Assembly: GCA_964369175.1 (NCBI GenBank)
Contig: CAYJEM010000050.1
Coordinates: 1 to 15,213, forward strand
DNA length: 15,213 nucleotides
Origin: Tannockella sp964369175
GTDB taxonomy: Bacteria > Bacillota_I > Bacilli_A > Erysipelotrichales > Coprobacillaceae
Reading direction: 5' to 3'
The translations under genes were made by a program, and so were the position numbers. Within the stretch, counting starts at the first letter, position 1. Every line of letters starts with the position of its first letter. Positions 1-5,786 of the stretch are shown here, in pieces. The notes below the pieces were generated by a model, which saw nothing but the letters and a program-made list of their open reading frames with translations, did no database searches and was not told where the DNA came from.

Positions 1-43
1 TACTACCACCACCTGCGATAGTAATTGAATATTTCTTTTCCAT
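1..43 (-). CDS. Glycoside hydrolase family 4, probable 6-phospho-alpha/beta-glucosidase (N-terminal fragment)
   Basis: Only the first 14 codons are inside the window; the gene runs off the left edge. They read MEKKYSITIAGGGS, and the next codon begins with A, which fits Thr. A short basic start followed by a hydrophobic strand and AGGGST is the N-terminal NAD-binding loop of GH4 enzymes such as MalH/GlvA (6-phospho-alpha-glucosidase), which cleave PTS-imported phospho-disaccharides in the cytoplasm using NAD and a divalent metal. The start is supported by an AAGGAG-type Shine-Dalgarno at 51-56, seven to eight bases before the ATG. The alpha- or beta-specificity, and whether a PTS gene lies further left, cannot be seen. 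Another Rossmann-fold enzyme is possible because so little sequence is present. Confidence 0.6.
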   Translation of the reverse strand, partial: MEKKYSITIAGGGS

Positions 44-68
44 GTTCTCTCTCCTTCTAGCTACTTAC

Positions 69-97
69 ATCCTAGCACTCCATTTTTGTATTTTCAA
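69..97 (-). promoter_or_regulatory. Sigma-A promoter of the GH4 gene
   Basis: On the minus strand, -35 TTGAAA (92-97) and -10 TAGGAT (69-74) are separated by exactly 17 bases, and TGC directly before the -10 makes it an extended -10. The predicted start of transcription leaves a leader of only about 20 bases before the Shine-Dalgarno. The -10 itself matches the consensus at four of six positions, so expression may depend on regulation. Confidence 0.6.
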
Positions 98-101
98 TAC
101 A
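87..101. promoter_or_regulatory. Operator-like dyad over the GH4 promoter -35
   Basis: TGTATT and AATACA form a perfect 6-bp inverted repeat around the three bases TTC (15 bp overall). The -35 hexamer lies inside it, the usual position for a repressor that blocks RNA polymerase. The regulator is not in the window; sugar operons of this kind often carry an RpiR- or GntR-type regulator, but that is inference. Confidence 0.45.
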
Positions 102-150
102 TGGTCAAAACTCTGTTACAAGACAACATACTTAATTATTTTGTACATCA

Positions 151-168
151 AGTGTGAAATTTCACACT
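151..168. repeat. 18-bp perfect palindrome at the MFS gene 3' end
   Basis: AGTGTGAAATTTCACACT is a perfect palindrome that contains the TGA stop codon of the MFS gene. On the plus strand it is followed by a run of seven T, so it could stop antisense transcription. On the minus strand, the direction of both flanking genes, no T run follows, so it is not an obvious terminator for the MFS gene. It could also be a distal operator of the GH4 promoter about 55 bp away. Confidence 0.5.
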
Positions 169-1346
169 ATTTTTTTATATTTTAATAATAGCCTATAAAT
201 GAAAAATATCACTGGTAAAAAATAAATAGAAGTAAGCAAAAACAGAATATTTGGTGCTATATTTTCAAATAGAAAACCATATATAATTTGAAAAATTGGC
301 TCAAAAAAGCCCATACAAAGGGTAAATATTGACATTACTTTGCCTAGAATATTTTGTGGGCTGCTTTGTTGAATACTAACATTTTTAATAATATATAATA
401 TCCCCATAATGATATTAATAAAGAAGAAACAAATTGCTAGGGTTATGAAGATAATTAATTTACTGTCAATTGATAATGCCAGTGATGATAGTAGCAAGAA
501 ACCTACGATGAGTAAGTAATATATATAAATGTCATTTATGGTAAATCGCTTATGAAATACAAAGACTATAATACCAGCAAAAAAACTTCCTAAACTTATT
601 ATTCCACTAATAATTCCATAAGCTGTTGATGATAATTGTAAATATATATTTATAATGTATGGTATTGCAACAATGTTTAATGCTACGACTGCACTTACAA
701 TAATCGATCCAATAAATATTATTTTTGTTAGTGGTTCTGTTTTTAAAAAAAGTAGAGCACTTTTCATCGAAGTATTGTCATGGTCATCTATGGTATGTTT
801 TTTTATCTTAATGAAACACTCTAAAAAAGCAGATAAAACAAAGAAAATGCCACAAATCAAAATTACTATATGAATTGGATAAAGTGCATATATAATACCA
901 GATATCATTGGTGACAATATTCGTGATACTGCATTGATTTGACTGACAAGTGATGTCGCTCTAGTAATCTCTTTTTTTTCAACAAGAAGTGGTAATGCCG
1001 ATACAACACTTGGGTAATACAATGCTTGAACAGATGAAAAAAGCACTTTTAAAACAACTACAACAAATACGTTTATATCAAAAAAATAACTACCTAGTAA
1101 AACTAGTCCAGTGACAAAATCAAGTACAACCATAATATTTCTTTGATTATACTTATCTGCAAGTATGCCACCGATTGGTGCAAACAGTGCCCATGGTATT
1201 ATACTAATGGCAGTAACAATTCCAAATATTGTTGCTGACTTTGTTGTTTCTAAAATATATAGTCCTAGCATAAATGACAAACTTGTACCTGTAATTATAG
1301 AAACAATTTGTCCTCCTATCATAATCAAAAAATTCTTTCTACGCAT
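162..1346 (-). CDS. MFS transporter, probable drug/metabolite exporter
   Basis: A 394-residue, very hydrophobic protein with about 12 predicted membrane segments, the standard size for the major facilitator superfamily. The loop after the second segment, residues 59-70 (GGILADKYNQRN), is MFS motif A, which links proton movement to transport. The overall pattern resembles the MFS_3/EntS-MefA-like efflux branch; the substrate cannot be told. The ATG at 1344-1346 is preceded by AAGGAG at 1355-1360 with good spacing. The gene is divergent from a TetR regulator that almost certainly controls it, the standard layout of an inducible efflux pump. It ends in TGA inside an 18-bp palindrome, the only TGA stop among the complete genes here. 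Confidence 0.85.
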   Translation of the reverse strand: MRRKNFLIMIGGQIVSIITGTSLSFMLGLYILETTKSATIFGIVTAISIIPWALFAPIGGILADKYNQRNIMVVLDFVTGLVLLGSYFFDINVFVVVVLKVLFSSVQALYYPSVVSALPLLVEKKEITRATSLVSQINAVSRILSPMISGIIYALYPIHIVILICGIFFVLSAFLECFIKIKKHTIDDHDNTSMKSALLFLKTEPLTKIIFIGSIIVSAVVALNIVAIPYIINIYLQLSSTAYGIISGIISLGSFFAGIIVFVFHKRFTINDIYIYYLLIVGFLLLSSLALSIDSKLIIFITLAICFFFINIIMGILYIIKNVSIQQSSPQNILGKVMSIFTLCMGFFEPIFQIIYGFLFENIAPNILFLLTSIYFLPVIFFIYRLLLKYKKIV

Positions 1347-1367
1347 TTTTACATCTCCTTGGTTGTA

Positions 1368-1396
1368 TTGTTATATATATAGTATAGTGTTACAAT
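1368..1396 (+). promoter_or_regulatory. Promoter of the tetR-family gene
   Basis: -35 TTGTTA (1368-1373), a 17-base spacer and -10 TACAAT (1391-1396, five of six consensus bases), with TGT just before it as an extended -10. The -35 lies within the left arm of the inverted repeat. Confidence 0.65.
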
Positions 1397-1407
1397 ATAT
1401 ATAACAA
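1379..1407 (-). promoter_or_regulatory. Promoter of the MFS gene
   Basis: On the minus strand the mirror copy of TTGTTA (1402-1407) stands 17 bases before TACTAT (1379-1384). The -10 matches four of six bases; TATACT two bases upstream of it is an alternative. It overlaps the tetR promoter face to face, so the two probably compete as well as share an operator. Confidence 0.5.
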
Positions 1408-1456
1408 TAGTCAATTTATAGACATCTGTTCATTAAAATACGAAGGAGATAATATT

Positions 1457-2008
1457 GTGCAAGACCGTAGAATCATGAAAACAAAAAATAGTATTAAAAA
1501 AACATTTTTAGCACTTATTGAAAAAAAACCATTAGAAAAAATAACTGTGCTTGAAGTATGTAAAATTGCTGATATTGGTAGAGGAACATTTTATTTACAT
1601 TACCATGATATATATGATTTATACCAACAATTAGAAAATGAAGTACTAGATATTTTTTCAATAAATATTAGTAATAATAAGTATACTCTTGAACAAAAAA
1701 TCGAGTATATCGTTGGATATTATCTTGAAAACAAGTCATTAGTTTTAGCAATAATATCTACAAATCGTTGGATTAATATTATCAAAAACATCTTTCAAAA
1801 GGATATTTTGGAAGCGTATTATGATAGTCATGATAGTTACAATAATATTGAATCACATTTTATTGCCTATGGACTTTGTGGAGTAATTGAAGAAACAATA
1901 AAAAATACGATTATTATAGATAAGGATGAACTTACCCTAATAATCGTAACAATTATCAATAAATTTATTGCTGGATATCATTTACAACCAAACGCTAAAA
2001 TTAATTAA
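1457..2008 (+). CDS. TetR/AcrR family transcriptional regulator
   Basis: A 183-residue protein of usual TetR length. Residues about 8-55 are the DNA-binding domain: basic helix 1, then a helix-turn-helix at about 30-50 with the family signature ITVLEV...IGRGTFYLHYHDIYDLY. The rest is an all-helical ligand/dimer domain resembling the TetR_C_8 (DhaS-like) group. The start is GTG at 1457, chosen because AAGGAG at 1443-1448 is eight bases upstream; the in-frame ATG at 1475 has no comparable ribosome site and would shorten the N-terminal arm. It is divergent from the MFS exporter and shares an operator with it, so it is most likely the local repressor, released by an exporter substrate. Its last 8 bases overlap the convergent lipoprotein gene. 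Confidence 0.88.
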   Translation: MQDRRIMKTKNSIKKTFLALIEKKPLEKITVLEVCKIADIGRGTFYLHYHDIYDLYQQLENEVLDIFSINISNNKYTLEQKIEYIVGYYLENKSLVLAIISTNRWINIIKNIFQKDILEAYYDSHDSYNNIESHFIAYGLCGVIEETIKNTIIIDKDELTLIIVTIINKFIAGYHLQPNAKIN

Positions 2009-2369
2009 TAACTAGTATTTTTACTAACTTGTAATCTGGACTTAAACTTTCACTTGATGTTAGTGTCATATCACGATTAGATATATCATACTTATAACTT
2101 ATTGGTTTTGTATTTCCTTCTAGAGTAACACTAATTGCCCCAGACGATCTTTCGCTGTGGATATACGTATATGTTCCCAGTGTAGCATCTGTATCTCCAA
2201 TTTTAAAACTACAATTACCATCATCAGCAAATATCCACTGAACAGACACGCCATCATTAGTTTCTCCACCCCATTCACCCGATATGCTAGATACTGTACT
2301 ACATCCACTAACCATCACAATAAACACTATTAAAACAAATGTTATAAAACATCTTTTTCCTATTTTCAT
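2001..2369 (-). CDS. Small putative lipoprotein, lipocalin-like beta domain
   Basis: About 122 residues. The N-terminus has Lys/Arg, a 14-residue hydrophobic core and a lipobox VSGC with the lipidated Cys at residue 23, so the mature protein should be anchored on the outer face of the membrane. The remaining 100 residues are beta-rich, with the pattern GxW...DGxxxxWxFxxDGxCxF...GTYTY...ISVTLEG...YKYDI...MTLTS, as seen in small lipocalin-like DUFs (DUF5640/DUF5004 type). No catalytic motif is visible and no function is known. In-frame GTG (2375) and ATG (2372) starts exist, but GAGGTGG at 2377-2383 gives the best spacing, seven bases, to the ATG at 2367-2369. It has its own strong promoter and is a single-gene unit overlapping tetR tail to tail. 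Confidence 0.75.
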   Translation of the reverse strand: MKIGKRCFITFVLIVFIVMVSGCSTVSSISGEWGGETNDGVSVQWIFADDGNCSFKIGDTDATLGTYTYIHSERSSGAISVTLEGNTKPISYKYDISNRDMTLTSSESLSPDYKLVKILVIN

Positions 2370-2423
2370 CATCACGCCACCTCTTTTGTATTTTCAAAGA
2401 AACATATAATTTATTCATCACAA

Positions 2424-2453
2424 ATTATAACATATTATTTTTTAAAACTACAA
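2424..2453 (-). promoter_or_regulatory. Promoter of the lipoprotein gene
   Basis: On the minus strand, -35 TTGTAG (2448-2453), an 18-base spacer and a perfect -10 TATAAT (2424-2429) preceded by TGT (extended -10). It lies just downstream of the nadE terminator, so the lipoprotein gene is transcribed independently. Confidence 0.7.
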
Positions 2454-2474
2454 TATGATGATAATAATGTCGAC

Positions 2475-2498
2475 AAAAAAGTACAACTTTTGTTGTAC
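2475..2498 (-). terminator. Rho-independent terminator after nadE
   Basis: GTACAAC (2481-2487) and GTTGTAC (2492-2498) form a 7-bp stem with a 4-base loop, followed on the minus strand by six T (2475-2480). It begins four bases after the nadE stop codon. Confidence 0.85.
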
Positions 2499-2501
2499 CT
2501 T

Positions 2502-3281
2502 TTACTTATCTTCTATTGTTAATATTCCTGGGTTATAATTAGCCATTGGTTGTAATTTATGCATATTAATCTTACGTAAATAATCTATGCGTTTTTTTAT
2601 TTCTAAATCATCACATTTACCTTCACGAATATACATATCTAACATTTCATAACTGAATCCTAAATTTTCTTCATCACTTTTTCCACATAATCCATCAATT
2701 GGTGTCTTTTCAACTAAATCAATAGGTACGCCTAAGTATCTACCTATTGCTTTTACTTCAGTAACTGTCAAGTTCATAAGTAAAGAAAAGTCTCCAGCTC
2801 CATCACCAAATTTCGTTGCATATCCAACCCAATCTTCTGATAAATTACATGTATTTACTACTCTTGCACCGACTGTTCCAGCTACTCCATATAACACACT
2901 CATACGTATTCTAGCAGGTGTGTTAAATGTTGAAACTGTTGTTAGCTCATCATATCCTAATGCTTGAACACCTTTTTCTAGTCCGGTCATTAGTGCCGTA
3001 GCAGTATCTTTAATATTAATTGTAACATGTTCAATCCCAAGATGCTCGGCAATCTTTTGACTACAATCAATATCAAACTGATTACCCTGAGGCATTAGTA
3101 CACCGACCACACGCTCTTTCCCTAGTGCTTTTACTAATAGTGTAGCAGCAATTGAACTATCTTTACCACCTGATAACCCTACTACTGCTTTTGTACTATT
3201 GCCAGCACTTTCAAAGTATTCTTGTATCCATACCACTAATTCATTTGTAACTTTTTCTACATCAAAAATTTGTTTTTCCAT
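2502..3281 (-). CDS. nadE: NAD+ synthetase, ammonia-dependent
   Basis: A 259-residue cytoplasmic enzyme that amidates nicotinic acid adenine dinucleotide to NAD+ using ATP and NH3, the last step of de novo and Preiss-Handler NAD synthesis. The ATP-pyrophosphatase P-loop SGGKDSS is at residues 37-43. Downstream, TPARIRMSVLYGVAG, VVNTCNLSEDWVGYATKFGDG and TPIDGLCGKSDEENLGFSYE are typical NadE substrate-binding segments. The length matches the short form; there is no N-terminal nitrilase-type glutaminase domain, so it should use free ammonia. The start is ATG at 3279-3281, because GGAG at 3289-3292 is seven bases away; an in-frame GTG at 3287 runs into that ribosome site. It may be read partly from the gntR unit upstream, since no terminator separates them, and it has a clear terminator of its own. 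Confidence 0.93.
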   Translation of the reverse strand: MEKQIFDVEKVTNELVVWIQEYFESAGNSTKAVVGLSGGKDSSIAATLLVKALGKERVVGVLMPQGNQFDIDCSQKIAEHLGIEHVTINIKDTATALMTGLEKGVQALGYDELTTVSTFNTPARIRMSVLYGVAGTVGARVVNTCNLSEDWVGYATKFGDGAGDFSLLMNLTVTEVKAIGRYLGVPIDLVEKTPIDGLCGKSDEENLGFSYEMLDMYIREGKCDDLEIKKRIDYLRKINMHKLQPMANYNPGILTIEDK

Positions 3282-3330
3282 ATACACTCTCCATTTTAAT
3301 ATATCAAAATCTAAAATTTTCTTTCAACTA

Positions 3331-3339
3331 ATAATACCA
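3331..3339 (-). promoter_or_regulatory. Possible extended -10 promoter of nadE
   Basis: On the minus strand, TGG followed by TATTAT (five of six -10 bases) lies in the 86-base gap before nadE. No good -35 is present at 17 bases; TTGATA is only 14 bases away. It is a weak or extended -10-only candidate. Confidence 0.35.
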
Positions 3340-3367
3340 TATTTAGATACTATCAAAAAGCATAAAC

Positions 3368-4741
3368 TTAATCCAATTTTTCTAAAAAGCTATGATATAG
3401 TTCTATTGTTCTTTCACTAGAGTTAGTATTTACAAGTACATTGCTCTCATCCTTGTTTTTAATAATTATATATGGCTCTACTGCTCTCATCAAATATACT
3501 TCACTAGTACCATAACCTTCAACATTATAGCTACCAGTAATTACTCTATTTGTTGCTCCACCAACTTTTTTAGACATATCTGGTAAGGTATCAATAATAT
3601 CAATACTATCAATATTATCATATGCAATCTGATACGTACTACTTCCAAATGTAATGACTGCTTCGTTTGCATTTATCTCAACATCCACGCTACTAATATC
3701 ATAAGGTAAAGATATGGCAGTATTAAAAATAAGTACAAATATGACAATAAACAAACCAATTCCATAATAGATTTTTCCTTTTAAAGTAGCAATATTTATT
3801 GTTGAACCTACACCGATACGTTTGTCTACCCATACTTTTGGATCATATGGATTATTATAAAATCCATATTTCCAAAATTGATCATAATTTTTAACTATTA
3901 TATTTTTATTATCGACTAGTAAATTAATATCTGTTTGAATTGCTTTTTTTGTATGAAACAATATCCATAATGAAACAGTTGATGTATACACAACTGTTAT
4001 TAAAATAAAAAGTATAAATAAATCCAACAATGATGTAACTAATGCAACTAGAAAAAGGATAAACAGACTATAACAAAGTATAACCCATGCACTTGACCAC
4101 TTACTATAACACGACTTATTTAAAGCCATGTTAATTTCTACATCATCACTGTATACTTTAGAACGAGTATTTTTTGTAACGATATATCCAAAAACACTAA
4201 CACAATATCCTGATATAATTTCAACTAATAATACAACAAAATAAAGCAAATCAAAGTTATAATAACTTATTGCTAGTAAAAGAATGAAAATTGGAATTGG
4301 GTACAATAACCAATCTATTTTAAGTAGATAACTATCTTTTAAGCGTGATACTGTTGTATCAATTACAATTGTATATTCATCAACTTTATTCCAATGATGC
4401 TCTTCATTAATAGATTGTAGCTTATCACTACTTTTTTGTAGTGTGATAACAAAAAGAACATATGGTATAAGAATACTAAATAATACCCATGGAAAAAATA
4501 ATGAAATATAAGTTAAGGCAAGTAATCCTAAAACTTGCCATAAAATACCAATTAGTAATACTTTTAAACAATTACTTTTATATTCTTTTAAGATCATTCG
4601 AACTGCTTCATTATCAATATTTTCAATGTTGAAATGACAGTTTAATAATATGCCATCATTTCCTCTAGTAAGACTTTGATATCCATAATACATCCCGACG
4701 ATAATACATAAATTTATTACTACACCAATATAAACAATCAT
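3368..4741 (-). CDS. Polytopic membrane protein with DUF5808-like motif and C-terminal beta domain
   Basis: A 457-residue protein with about seven membrane segments, near residues 2-20, 60-80, 82-101, 144-162, 165-188, 217-238 and 240-262, plus one more at about 324-345. After segment seven comes a cytoplasmic stretch with WKYGFYNNPYDPKVWVDKRIG (about 290-310). It closely follows the pattern of DUF5808, found in Bacillota membrane proteins next to YtrA-type regulators. The last 110 residues are beta-rich with a final helix and look like a bacterial PH-type domain (inference). No catalytic or transport signature is visible. It follows gntR by 11 bases; its ribosome site AGGGGG (4749-4754) overlaps the gntR stop codon, suggesting translational coupling. 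The role is unknown; envelope stress or signalling is a guess from the company such proteins keep. Confidence 0.7.
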   Translation of the reverse strand: MIVYIGVVINLCIIVGMYYGYQSLTRGNDGILLNCHFNIENIDNEAVRMILKEYKSNCLKVLLIGILWQVLGLLALTYISLFFPWVLFSILIPYVLFVITLQKSSDKLQSINEEHHWNKVDEYTIVIDTTVSRLKDSYLLKIDWLLYPIPIFILLLAISYYNFDLLYFVVLLVEIISGYCVSVFGYIVTKNTRSKVYSDDVEINMALNKSCYSKWSSAWVILCYSLFILFLVALVTSLLDLFILFILITVVYTSTVSLWILFHTKKAIQTDINLLVDNKNIIVKNYDQFWKYGFYNNPYDPKVWVDKRIGVGSTINIATLKGKIYYGIGLFIVIFVLIFNTAISLPYDISSVDVEINANEAVITFGSSTYQIAYDNIDSIDIIDTLPDMSKKVGGATNRVITGSYNVEGYGTSEVYLMRAVEPYIIIKNKDESNVLVNTNSSERTIELYHSFLEKLD

Positions 4742-4752
4742 AATTATACCCC

Positions 4753-5133
4753 CTATAATGACAACTCTTTAATTATTTGATTACAGTATCCTAGAATTTC
4801 ATCTTTTGATAAGCCACATATTTTTGCTTCAATAAGTAGTAATTTTAATTCTGTTTCGCTTTTTGTTGCAAAGTATTCTTTGTTTATTTTGTCCTGTTTA
4901 ATATTTACTACAACACCACTACGGCGATTTGAAACAACAAAACCTTCATTTTGAAGTAATGTATAAGCTTTACTAACAGTCATATTATTTATGCCAATTT
5001 CACTTGCAAGTTGCCTTACTGTTGGTAATTGCTCACCATAATTTAGTTTACCAGTACCAATTGCTACTACGATTTGATTTCGTAATTGTACATATATTGG
5101 TATTGAACTTTTCATATCTATATTTATAATCAT
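4753..5133 (-). CDS. GntR family regulator, YtrA subfamily
   Basis: A 126-residue protein. Residues about 10-78 form the GntR winged helix-turn-helix, with the hallmark GEQLPTVRQLASEIGINN, TVSKAYTLLQNEGFV and the wing turn RRSGVVV. The C-terminus is only about 45 residues of helix, which is diagnostic of the short YtrA subfamily and excludes the larger ligand domains of FadR, HutC or MocR. The start at 5131-5133 has AAGGTGG (5141-5147) seven bases upstream. Such regulators usually repress their own operon, often an ABC transporter; here the only linked partner is the membrane protein 11 bases downstream. The region before the gene contains matching inverted repeats, consistent with autorepression. 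Confidence 0.9.
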   Translation of the reverse strand: MIINIDMKSSIPIYVQLRNQIVVAIGTGKLNYGEQLPTVRQLASEIGINNMTVSKAYTLLQNEGFVVSNRRSGVVVNIKQDKINKEYFATKSETELKLLLIEAKICGLSKDEILGYCNQIIKELSL

Positions 5134-5145
5134 ATTTACACCACC

Positions 5146-5170
5146 TTTGTATTATACATTGTAATACAAA
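5146..5170. promoter_or_regulatory. Probable GntR operator upstream of gntR
   Basis: TTTGTATTA (5146-5154) and TAATACAAA (5162-5170) are a perfect 9-bp inverted repeat around a 7-base spacer. The repeat covers the end of the promoter and touches the Shine-Dalgarno of gntR. A second, overlapping inverted pair, TACATTGT (5155-5162) and ACAATGTA (5183-5190), starts inside it. Both are symmetrical as expected for a homodimeric GntR protein. Confidence 0.65.
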
Positions 5171-5186
5171 ATATTATATTACACAA
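5158..5186 (-). promoter_or_regulatory. Promoter region of the gntR-membrane protein operon
   Basis: On the minus strand, TACAAT (5158-5163) stands 17 bases after TTGTGT (5181-5186). An alternative -10 with perfect consensus TATAAT is at 5173-5178 but has a poor -35. Either choice lies within the inverted repeats, so repressor binding would cover it. Confidence 0.45.
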
Positions 5187-5196
5187 TGTATATAAT

Positions 5197-5216
5197 AAAA
5201 AAACTCCCTAAGGAGT
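5197..5216 (-). terminator. Rho-independent terminator after ndk
   Basis: ACTCC (5203-5207) and GGAGT (5212-5216) form a 5-bp stem, extendable by a G-U and an A-U pair, with a 4-base loop, then seven T on the minus strand. The stem starts directly next to the TAG stop of ndk at 5217-5219. Confidence 0.75.
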
Positions 5217-5660
5217 CTATTTAAACCATAAATCGAGTTCTCTTTTTGCGCTATCTTCACTATCTGAAGCATGAATAAGATTTAATAAAACACGATGTTC
5301 AAAGTTTGCAAGTTCATACGAGTCATGGCTAAACATACCACGAATACTGTCTTTATCTGCCTCTATTGGTTGCGTTGCTCCAACAAGTACTCTAAATTCT
5401 TTAATACAATCACCGTTCGGTTTACTAACTATCATTTTAATTACTCTTTTTCCAACAAAGTGTTCAATGACTTCATCTTTAAATTCGTCTCCAAGTCTTG
5501 CAATGACTTCTTCATAATGCTTTAAAATTAACTCTTCATCAACAATCATATCTTCTTTGGTTTCAATCGTAAATCCATGTTGGATAATTTGATCAATTAC
5601 AGCTTCTGTCAACTCTTGTTGTATACACTCTGGTTTTAACATTACAAATGATTTATTCAT
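5217..5660 (-). CDS. ndk: Nucleoside-diphosphate kinase, divergent form with an insertion
   Basis: 147 residues. It transfers the gamma-phosphate of ATP to NDPs through a phospho-His intermediate. Visible family residues are Lys9 in FVMLKPE, Tyr49 (KHYEE), Arg90 and the GATQP turn (94-98), Arg107 in SIRG, and the active-site motif NLIHASDS with His130. Two regions deviate: the usual SGPVVAM loop reads GKRVIKM (70-76), and about 18 residues rather than the usual 8 lie between SIRG and NLIH, an insertion of about ten. The start at 5658-5660 is chosen because AGGAGGAT lies just upstream (to about 5676); an in-frame ATG 12 codons earlier would place the strong ribosome site inside the gene. It is a single-gene unit with its own terminator. 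Confidence 0.88.
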   Translation of the reverse strand: MNKSFVMLKPECIQQELTEAVIDQIIQHGFTIETKEDMIVDEELILKHYEEVIARLGDEFKDEVIEHFVGKRVIKMIVSKPNGDCIKEFRVLVGATQPIEADKDSIRGMFSHDSYELANFEHRVLLNLIHASDSEDSAKRELDLWFK

Positions 5661-5685
5661 AATAGTTATCCTCCTCTCTTTTTTT

Positions 5686-5691
5686 ATTATA
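5686..5691 (-). promoter_or_regulatory. Possible -10 of the ndk promoter
   Basis: A perfect TATAAT on the minus strand about 25 bases upstream of the ndk start, just before the Shine-Dalgarno. No recognisable -35 stands 16-18 bases away, so this is only a candidate. Confidence 0.4.
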
Positions 5692-5756
5692 CACACATAT
5701 ACAATAAAAGATATATAATTTAGCTAAATTTTGTAAGCCATTACATCGATTTTGAT

Positions 5757-5780
5757 AAAAAAAGAGAGTTTTATACTCTC
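5757..5780 (-). terminator. Rho-independent terminator of the gltBD operon
   Basis: GAGAGT (5764-5769) and ACTCTC (5775-5780) form a 6-bp stem with a 5-base loop, followed on the minus strand by seven T (5757-5763). It starts six bases after the gltD stop. Confidence 0.85.
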
Positions 5781-5786
5781 CTCATA

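Larger units (their letters stand above)
1367..1408. promoter_or_regulatory. TetR operator: 14-bp perfect inverted repeat between the divergent genes
   Basis: ATTGTTATATATAT (1367-1380) and its exact reverse complement (1395-1408) flank a 14-base spacer. The arms carry the -35 elements of both divergent promoters, so a TetR protein bound here would repress its own gene and the exporter together. The arm length and the spacing of about 28 bp between arm centres suggest two dimers or one extended site. The arms are AT-rich, but a 14/14 match placed exactly on both promoters is unlikely to be chance. Confidence 0.7.

Noticed and set aside
84..97. TTTTGTATTTTCAA occurs identically at 84-97 and 2384-2397, suggesting a shared regulatory element.
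   Set aside because: Given the AT-rich composition, a few 14-base matches are expected by chance in a window this size, and the second copy lies in a leader rather than at a promoter.
162..164. TGA at the end of the MFS gene read as Trp (Mycoplasma-type code), which would add about ten residues.
   Set aside because: Trp is TGG in the conserved genes and those genes are intact in the standard code, so TGA is a stop.
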